A stretch of 64,000 bases of DNA, taken from positions 1 to 64,000 of the IMG/VR virus record IMGVR_UViG_3300045110_000102. One strand, 5' to 3'. The notes beneath the pieces were generated by a model that saw only the letters and a program-made list of their open reading frames with translations, did no database searches and was not told the origin of the DNA. This DNA comes from a virus. This document shows positions 59,740 through 64,000 of this stretch, one piece after another. Both the position numbers and the translations under genes were made by a program. Positions within the stretch are counted from its first letter, which is position 1; each line of letters opens with the position of its first letter.

Positions 59740-60044
59740 CGCACACGAAGGACCTGCTCGCCGACGAACTGATGAAGCTCGGCCTGATCAACATGAGTCT
59801 GCAGGCGCGCGGCGGCTACTACCACGACTTCCTGTCACCGCTGGCGACGCCGGAGATTCAACTCGTCAACGATCTGGCAGAGGCCGCGCGCAAGCGCAAC
59901 GACATCCGAGACCCGATCATGGAGTTGCGCCAGCGCGTGATCAATGGCGACTTCGATGCCAACCGCGAGGAGAGCGACGCGTGGGCGGCGAGCGAGGAAG
60001 GGCAGGATGCATTCCGCAGGCTGATCAGGGACAAGCCGTCGTGA
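59736..60044 (+). CDS. Hypothetical early protein (102 aa)
   Basis: ATGA overlap. Helical (NDLAEAARKRNDIRDPIMEL), acidic C-terminus. Function unknown. Confidence 0.55.
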   Translation: MTHTKDLLADELMKLGLINMSLQARGGYYHDFLSPLATPEIQLVNDLAEAARKRNDIRDPIMELRQRVINGDFDANREESDAWAASEEGQDAFRRLIRDKPS

Positions 60045-60301
60045 GCGTGATCGACCGGGTGTCGCTGTGGGATCAGATCGCGGAGGTGAAGCGCGAGATT
60101 GATCAGCGCAAGCGCGTATACGTTAGGATGATTGCGCAGGAGAAGATGACCAAGGCAGAAGCAGAGCGACGCATGACGGTGATGTGCGCTGTGCTGGCGA
60201 CGCTGGAGCGATTACGCGGGCTGGGCAACAAGATCAACGACGAAGGAGAGCCCAATGACTCACGAGGAGGAATTAAAAGCACTGCAGAAGACGGTCCTTG
60301 A
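60041..60301 (+). CDS. Hypothetical early protein (86 aa)
   Basis: GTG in a GTGA overlap. A helical hairpin with basic charge (IAEVKREIDQRKRVYVRMIA, AERRMTVMCAVLATLERLRG). Its last 47 bases overlap the next gene in another frame. Function unknown. Confidence 0.5.
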   Translation: MSVIDRVSLWDQIAEVKREIDQRKRVYVRMIAQEKMTKAEAERRMTVMCAVLATLERLRGLGNKINDEGEPNDSRGGIKSTAEDGP

Positions 60302-60500
60302 ATTCGAAGAGGTGGCGACACGAGTGGAGGAGAGGTTCACAACGGCCTACGATCCGACCGTTGAGAGCAAGCGGGTCAACGTCTCGATGGGATGGTGGCT
60401 GGTGATCAAGCGCCTCGGGCTGGCGATATGGATCAGCGACACGAAGCCGGAGATCACATCCGGCGACCTGTTGTCGATCAGCATCAAGAAGGTCCCTTGA
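60255..60500 (+). CDS. Hypothetical early protein (81 aa)
   Basis: AAGGAGAGCCCA precedes the ATG. An N-terminal acidic helix (EELKALQKTVLEFEEVATRV) and a strand domain with GWWLVIKRLGLAIWIS. Function unknown. Confidence 0.55.
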   Translation: MTHEEELKALQKTVLEFEEVATRVEERFTTAYDPTVESKRVNVSMGWWLVIKRLGLAIWISDTKPEITSGDLLSISIKKVP

Positions 60501-60717
60501 GATCGCAGCGGTGATCGCATAGGGTCCGGGCCTTCCAGCGGGCGAGACTTGGGTTTGAAGTTTGCTCCTTTGACCAAGACTCCGAGCGGACCGGAGGGGG
60601 CGGCGGCGCAAGCTGCTGCCCCTTCTGCGCGACTCCTACGTAGGGAACGTCATTGCAACCGGGGAGTTGAGGTCCCGGCGACATCCGTCGCCACCTTGAT
60701 CAAGGAAGGAAACGCAA
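60501..60717. other. Non-coding gap with one CTCCTACGTAGGGAACGTCAT motif
   Basis: Carries one copy of the recurrent motif (60633-60653) and, on the leftward strand, GTCAAAGGAGCAAAC at 60562-60576, a copy of the early leader with no sensible gene behind it. No clear promoter seen. Confidence 0.4.
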
Positions 60718-60918
60718 ATGACGAACCAGAATCTGAAGAGCGCCGCCGAACAGGTGAAGGCATCGCTCGACAAGATCACGCAGGCCAAGGACAACCCGCA
60801 GCAGATGCAGCAGGCGATCAACGACGCGAAGCAGAAGGTCGATCAGCTTGTGCAGCAGGCGGACCAAGGTTCACAGCAGGCTGGCAGCGGCGGACAGAGC
60901 CAAGGCCAGCAGCGCTAA
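60718..60918 (+). CDS. Gln-rich helical protein (66 aa)
   Basis: AAGGAAGGAAACGCAA before the ATG. A helical, Gln/Lys/Ala-rich protein (SAAEQVKASLDKITQAKDNP) with Gly/Ser/Gln end. It is the last rightward gene and stops next to a terminator. Such highly charged small proteins can be abundant nucleoid- or membrane-associated factors. Function unknown. Confidence 0.6.
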   Translation: MTNQNLKSAAEQVKASLDKITQAKDNPQQMQQAINDAKQKVDQLVQQADQGSQQAGSGGQSQGQQR

Positions 60919-60920
60919 TA

Positions 60921-60963
60921 AAAAAAGGCCCCCGACCACCACGCGGTGATCGGGGGCTTTTCA
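60921..60963. terminator. Terminator between convergent early operons
   Basis: GCCCCCGA and TCGGGGGC, extended by CACC/GGTG around a 4-base loop. It is flanked by A6 on the left and T4 on the right, so it can end transcription in both directions. Confidence 0.8.
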
Positions 60964-60966
60964 GTT

Positions 60967-61173
60967 TCAGTGATGCACGAGCGACATCACGTGTTCAGGT
61001 GTCAGATTATATCTCCTCATCACGAGCAGCAGCATCTCGACCGCAGCGGGGATCGAGTGCTTCTCAGCGATCCATTTCCGAACGGTGGTCTCGTTGACGT
61101 GGAAGAACGTCGCGGAGTCGATCTGCGTCAGCTTGAGATGAGAGATCGCGTCGCGATACTCATCGCCAGTCAT
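60967..61173 (-). CDS. HTH regulator (68 aa)
   Basis: Read leftward from ATG 61173. Nearly the whole protein is a helix-turn-helix: ISHLKLTQIDSATFFHVNET, then TVRKWIAEKHSIPAAVEMLL. This is the form of small Rhizobiales/phage regulators. It is the last gene of a leftward cluster. Target sites unknown. Confidence 0.65.
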   Translation of the reverse strand: MTGDEYRDAISHLKLTQIDSATFFHVNETTVRKWIAEKHSIPAAVEMLLLVMRRYNLTPEHVMSLVHH

Positions 61174-61187
61174 CGGTGCATTCCTTT

Positions 61188-61484
61188 TCAGTAGCGGCGT
61201 TGTGGATAGTAGGGCGCATGCGGTGGCGGCGGCGGGTCCGGGTATCGATTGACGGACACGTTGCTGCCGTAGATCGGATCGCGATATGGATCGACCGGAA
61301 CGCATTGCACGTTGGTCTTCATCTGCAGGCGCGCACCATTGATCGTCGCACTGGGCGGGACTTGGTATAGCGTCTGCGCGGCGTACTCGCAGGCCTCGCG
61401 TGAAGGCCAGTCGGTGTGGTTCGAATCGACAGACACGCTGCCGGTGTTCGACACCACGATCATCGCGTACATCAATCGCCACAT
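61188..61484 (-). CDS. Small protein with hydrophobic N-terminus (98 aa)
   Basis: AAGGGAGCACGACC before the ATG. The N-terminus MWRLMYAMIVVSNTGSVSVD is weakly hydrophobic and might be an export or anchor segment. The middle has two Cys (CEYAAQTL, QCVPVD) and the end is Pro/Tyr-rich. Probably exported or membrane-attached; not recognised. Confidence 0.5.
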   Translation of the reverse strand: MWRLMYAMIVVSNTGSVSVDSNHTDWPSREACEYAAQTLYQVPPSATINGARLQMKTNVQCVPVDPYRDPIYGSNVSVNRYPDPPPPPHAPYYPQRRY

Positions 61485-61756
61485 GGTCGTGCTCCCTTCC
61501 TTCGCTCCATGCTGACGATCTCCACCTTGCCGAACGCACCGAACACCGTCTTGACCACGCGGTTCATTGCCTCGTGGTCGCTGGTGTCGTCGTTCGTCAG
61601 GCTGTAGGCAGCGCCGGAGATCATGTCGGCGGCGACTGCCATCAACACGACCGCGACGTCTTCCTCGTCGTCGAGTAGCTGGGTGACCAGCATGACCGAC
61701 TTGCGTGCTCGCTCGACTGCGGTCTTCGCGAGGTCGTTGACAATTGCTTGGCTCAT
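61472..61756 (-). CDS. Hypothetical early protein (94 aa)
   Basis: AAGGAGCAACAGGAA before the ATG. All-helical (IVNDLAKTAVERARKSVMLV) with an acidic turn (LLDDEEDVAVVLMAVAADMI). Layout like a small dimeric regulator. It overlaps the gene after it by 13 bases. Function unknown. Confidence 0.55.
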   Translation of the reverse strand: MSQAIVNDLAKTAVERARKSVMLVTQLLDDEEDVAVVLMAVAADMISGAAYSLTNDDTSDHEAMNRVVKTVFGAFGKVEIVSMERRKGARPCGD

Positions 61757-61986
61757 TTCCTGTTGCTCCTTATGGTGCCGGTCTGCTGACCGAGCGGGTT
61801 GTAGATCGTGGTCGTGCCGTTGCTCGTGACCGCGCGCCCGGTGTTCTGACCGAGCGCGTTCGAGAACGTGGTGGTGTTGCCGCTGGTCACAGCGCGGCCA
61901 GTCTCACGACCCATCGAGTCGCGGAAGGTTTGCTGCTGCGCCAGCGCTGGCGAGCACAGCAGCATCAGTGCGAGGAGGACTCTCAT
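61753..61986 (-). CDS. Small secreted repeat protein (77 aa)
   Basis: Signal peptide MRVLLALMLLCSPALA (cleavage after ALA, residue 16). The mature part has three copies of a roughly 20-residue unit: RDSMGRETGRAVTSGNTTTF, then a second with ALGQNTGRAVTSN and a third with PLGQQTGT. Such secreted repeats occur in Rhizobiales genomes. Its role in a phage is unclear; a periplasmic or surface function is inferred. Confidence 0.6.
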   Translation of the reverse strand: MRVLLALMLLCSPALAQQQTFRDSMGRETGRAVTSGNTTTFSNALGQNTGRAVTSNGTTTIYNPLGQQTGTIRSNRK

Positions 61987-62537
61987 CGGGCGACCCACGG
62001 TCGGCGCGCCTTCGGCTTCGGGTTGGTCTTCGCGCGGGGCTTCTTCGTCGGCTGATCGAGCAGCCACTGCTGCCCGGCATCGAGGCCAAGCTCGTACAGC
62101 TTCGGCGCGGTGTGACGCGCGAAGAAGAAGTCGAGCACGCCATAGACGCCGTTGCGCAACGCCGCGCGCCGCACGTACGCGGTGGCGAACGGCACGCCGA
62201 AGTAGCCATAGACCTGACCGTTGTCTTCGATGGTCGGATCGACGACGACACCGTCGGCATCGACCAGCCACGCGTGATCGATGCCGACGCCGTGGATGTA
62301 GGCCTTGCCCTCGCAGTAGGTGAGGTCGGGATTCCACAGCGCGGTGTGCAGCGCGTTCATGAAGCAGCCGTGTCGCTCACCGCGCGGTCCATCGTACGTG
62401 TGAGGACCGATGCGATACGCGCGCGCGTGCGCCAGCATGAAGTCGTTGTAGACATTCGGCCCGAAGGCCTCCCGTCGGGTCTCGAAGTCGGCGCGCATGC
62501 CAACTTCAATCTCCTCCGGCGTGAGGGTGTTCATCAT
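61983..62537 (-). CDS. Putative Cys-His-Asp enzyme (184 aa)
   Basis: CAAAGGAGCAAAGACA before ATGATG. A candidate papain- or transglutaminase-like triad: Cys58 (GERHGCFMNALHTAL), His88 (IDHAWLVDADG) and Asp99 (VVVDPTIED), with YCEGKAYIHG between. The C-terminus is basic (KKPRAKTNPKPKARR). Proteins with the CxxNA...EGxA...HAW...VDxT pattern occur in many phages with unknown function. Protease or amidase activity is inferred only. Confidence 0.55.
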   Translation of the reverse strand: MMNTLTPEEIEVGMRADFETRREAFGPNVYNDFMLAHARAYRIGPHTYDGPRGERHGCFMNALHTALWNPDLTYCEGKAYIHGVGIDHAWLVDADGVVVDPTIEDNGQVYGYFGVPFATAYVRRAALRNGVYGVLDFFFARHTAPKLYELGLDAGQQWLLDQPTKKPRAKTNPKPKARRPWVAR

Positions 62538-62679
62538 TGTCTTTGCTCCTTTGATTGTTGATGTAGTGAAACAGTGCGACGCGGTCGTTGTCGTCGAGGC
62601 GCACGTCGCTGTAGGTCAGGGCTTCGATTCCTCGGCGCTGGAATAGTCTGGCCAGCGCTGCCAGTGTTCTCTCGTCCAT
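62506..62679 (-). CDS. Small early protein (57 aa)
   Basis: ATG 62679 has GGAGATGCA upstream. Helical (TLAALARLFQRRGIEALTYS) with an acidic, His-rich end. It overlaps the start of the Cys-His-Asp gene in another frame. Function unknown. Confidence 0.5.
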   Translation of the reverse strand: MDERTLAALARLFQRRGIEALTYSDVRLDDNDRVALFHYINNQRSKDNDEHPHAGGD

Positions 62680-62705
62680 TGCATCTCCGTGTCTGGTTGA
62701 TAGGT

Positions 62706-62801
62706 TCAGAACGCCTGTCGCATCATGAGCAATGCGACCACAAGCAGGACAGCAGAGAAGACGGCGACCGCCGCCATCGCTGTCACCTCTTCGGTCCACA
62801 T
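62706..62801 (-). CDS. Tiny membrane peptide (31 aa)
   Basis: ATG 62801 follows GGGGGA. The product MWTEEVTAMAAVAVFSAVLL, then VVALLMMRQAF is a single membrane helix with an acidic N-terminus. Common in phage early regions. Uncertain because of size. Confidence 0.35.
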   Translation of the reverse strand: MWTEEVTAMAAVAVFSAVLLVVALLMMRQAF

Positions 62802-62818
62802 GTCCGGGTCCCCCATAG

Positions 62819-62848
62819 AAAAGCCCGGCAGCGGGATTGCTGCCGGGC
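62819..62848 (-). terminator. Rho-independent terminator (leftward)
   Basis: GCCCGGCAGC and GCTGCCGGGC form a perfect 10-bp stem around 6 bases, followed on the leftward strand by TTTT. It lies 18 bases after the stop of the leftward gene 62867-63343. Confidence 0.7.
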
Positions 62849-62866
62849 CGAGTGCGTCGTTGGTCG

Positions 62867-63343
62867 TCAGCCGTTGTTGATCAGGTCGAGCGCCGCCTTG
62901 CCTGTCAACGGCATCTTGCGAGTCTCACCAGACTTCTTCGCCTTCATCTTCGCGATGCGGCCAGCCGCCTTCGCCTTCTTGACCGAGGCCTGCTCGGCCT
63001 TGATCTCATCGGCGACCGCAGCATCCTTCGCGCTCCTACGTAGGAACGTCGGGATATCGAGATCAACGTCGCGCGGTGGCGGCGTGATCGCGGCATGTGC
63101 CTTGACCGGCGGCACCACCGTGACCGGACCATGCGGCGGGTCAGCGATGAATGAACCGGTCGGAGGGTCCGCAACGAACTTCACTTCAGGCTCCGCCGCC
63201 AGCGCCGCGATCATCTTCGCGCGCGCCAGCCGCTTCGCTTCCTTCTCCAGCTTGGCGAGGTTCGTCATCGTCAGCTTGAGCTTCGTCTTGTTCTTCGCGA
63301 TCAGTCTCTCGACGTGATCGAGGTCGCGCTTCTTCTTTGCCAT
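62867..63343 (-). CDS. Lys-rich early protein (158 aa)
   Basis: CAAAGGAGCCAAC before the ATG. A basic coiled-coil-like N-terminus (KKKRDLDHVERLIAKNKTKL), a middle segment rich in Pro with ADPPTGSFIADPPHGP, and a Lys/Ala-rich C-terminal helix. One copy of the CTCCTACGTAGGAACGTC motif lies inside its coding region. It is probably DNA-associated. Function unknown. Confidence 0.55.
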   Translation of the reverse strand: MAKKKRDLDHVERLIAKNKTKLKLTMTNLAKLEKEAKRLARAKMIAALAAEPEVKFVADPPTGSFIADPPHGPVTVVPPVKAHAAITPPPRDVDLDIPTFLRRSAKDAAVADEIKAEQASVKKAKAAGRIAKMKAKKSGETRKMPLTGKAALDLINNG

Positions 63344-63524
63344 GTTGGCTCCTTTGATTGTCAAACAGCCCGCTCGACGAGCGAGCAGGTGAAGTGTAGC
63401 AAACGCACTTGCGCCAAATCGCGAGTCGAGCCGATGCGCATGCAGCAAACCACTGCAGCACAAGGGTCGAGCATCGCGATTTGGAAAACTTGACTCCGAT
63501 AAATACAGGGCGAGACGCGCGTGA
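63344..63524 (-). promoter_or_regulatory. Control region with 11-bp inverted repeat and extended -10
   Basis: CCAAATCGCGA (63414-63424) and TCGCGATTTGG (63474-63484) are perfect inverted copies 49 bases apart. On the leftward strand TGCTACACT, an extended -10 type sequence, lies at 63395-63403. A small dyad CGCTCG-A-CGAGCG (63371-63383) sits between it and the ribosome site. Likely promoter and operator of the Lys-rich protein gene. Confidence 0.45.
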
Positions 63525-63800
63525 TCAGCGCGGATCGTTATCGGAAACCACTGTGAGTGAAGGGGCGACGCTGACGGAAATATTTTTTCCGAGCGTCTCC
63601 TTCGCGATCTCACTGGCGCGGTCGAGCGCGCGAGCAAAGCCATCGTGCCAGCCCTCGCAGTACTCGCGAGCCATCCTGATCTTCAAGCACTGCTCGTCGC
63701 GGTTCTTGTAGCTCCAGCCGCGCACCTCAACGTCGTTGATGGTCACGGTGATCTCGCCTTCATCGTTGTCGATCAGGCGAGGGAAGTGTGGAGTGTTCAT
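63525..63800 (-). CDS. Hypothetical early protein (91 aa)
   Basis: GAAGGAGCAGACACG before ATG 63800. A strand N-terminus (EGEITVTINDVEVRGWSY), then helices (REYCEGWHDGFARALDRASE). Function unknown. Confidence 0.55.
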   Translation of the reverse strand: MNTPHFPRLIDNDEGEITVTINDVEVRGWSYKNRDEQCLKIRMAREYCEGWHDGFARALDRASEIAKETLGKNISVSVAPSLTVVSDNDPR

Positions 63801-64000
63801 CGTGTCTGCTCCTTCGGTGCAGCGTAGCGGGGGCGGAAGCAATGACGCAGCACGAATAGCTGGCGGTCGAGGTGTCGCTCGATGCCGACGATGTCGTGCA
63901 CGAAGTGCTCATCGGGAGAGTCGAGCAGATCGTTGAGACGCAGCGGCACCGCGAGATGCGTGGCCACAAGGTCCATCTTCACGTCGCGCTCTTCGCGATC
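63797..64000 (-). CDS. Hypothetical early protein, possibly cut by the window edge
   Basis: Read leftward; the frame is open to the right edge. The first start seen is GTG 63982 (ATG two codons on). The product contains LAVPLRLNDLLDSPDEHFVH and an Arg-rich end. Its stop overlaps the next ATG as ATGA. Full length and function unknown. Confidence 0.5.
   Translation of the reverse strand, partial: DREERDVKMDLVATHLAVPLRLNDLLDSPDEHFVHDIVGIERHLDRQLFVLRHCFRPRYAAPKEQTR

Noticed and set aside
1-64000. Integrase, excisionase or attachment site
   Set aside because: No recombinase motif was recognised anywhere in the window; lifestyle stays open.

Overview
The window is most of the genome of a contractile-tailed dsDNA bacteriophage (myovirus with P2/Mu-type tail parts), or a prophage copy of one. 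It is GC-rich. The host is probably an alphaproteobacterium of the Bradyrhizobium type, inferred from a GcrA-like regulator, two secreted proteins with PEP-CTERM-like C-termini (one of the VPGPxxGAGxPGL kind common in Bradyrhizobiaceae) and the codon style. I see no terminase, portal, integrase, tRNA or CRISPR array. Terminase and portal are presumably just left of base 1.

Bases 1-40568, rightward late operon. It opens with the end of the head module (MuF-type protein). Then come about 11 kb of adhesin-like genes: a collagen-like protein, a tail-fibre-like protein and a 1691-residue repeat protein. The head module then resumes: protease with a nested scaffold start, cement protein, major capsid protein, head-tail connectors and neck. 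After it come the baseplate (V, W/gp25, J, I), side fibre, sheath, tube, tail assembly chaperone, tape measure with an embedded M15 peptidase, and tail proteins U, X and D. The operon ends with an amidase, a GH24 lysozyme and three tiny membrane proteins, followed by a clear rho-independent terminator.

Bases 40600-47884, leftward genes. At the far end is a PEP-CTERM-like secreted protein. Next to it, a divergent pair comprises a leftward zinc-ribbon protein and a rightward Pro/Gly-rich protein. A tightly overlapping early operon read from 47884 leftward encodes a RecE-like exonuclease, a RecT annealase, an HNH/DUF968-type protein and a string of small proteins. Bases 47885-48008 are a divergent promoter region.

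Bases 48009-60918, rightward early genes: HTH regulator, GcrA-like regulator, adenine methyltransferase-like protein, a second PEP-CTERM secreted protein, a 515-residue unknown with an AT-hook, RuvC-like resolvase, a gene-poor 640-bp region with iteron-like repeats, an RNA-polymerase alpha-CTD-like protein, primase, SF2 helicase, DUF550-type dATP/dGTP pyrophosphohydrolase and small proteins, ending at a terminator. Bases 60967-64000 are a leftward set: HTH regulator, small secreted proteins, a Cys-His-Asp protein and others, continuing past the right edge.

The most unusual points are: two homologous phage genes for signal-peptide/PEP-CTERM surface proteins; adhesins inserted inside the head module; a phage GcrA and an alpha-CTD mimic that together suggest take-over of host transcription; a possible three-way-junction RNA between sheath and tube genes; out-of-frame nested genes; and a recurrent CTCCTACGTRGGGA motif.
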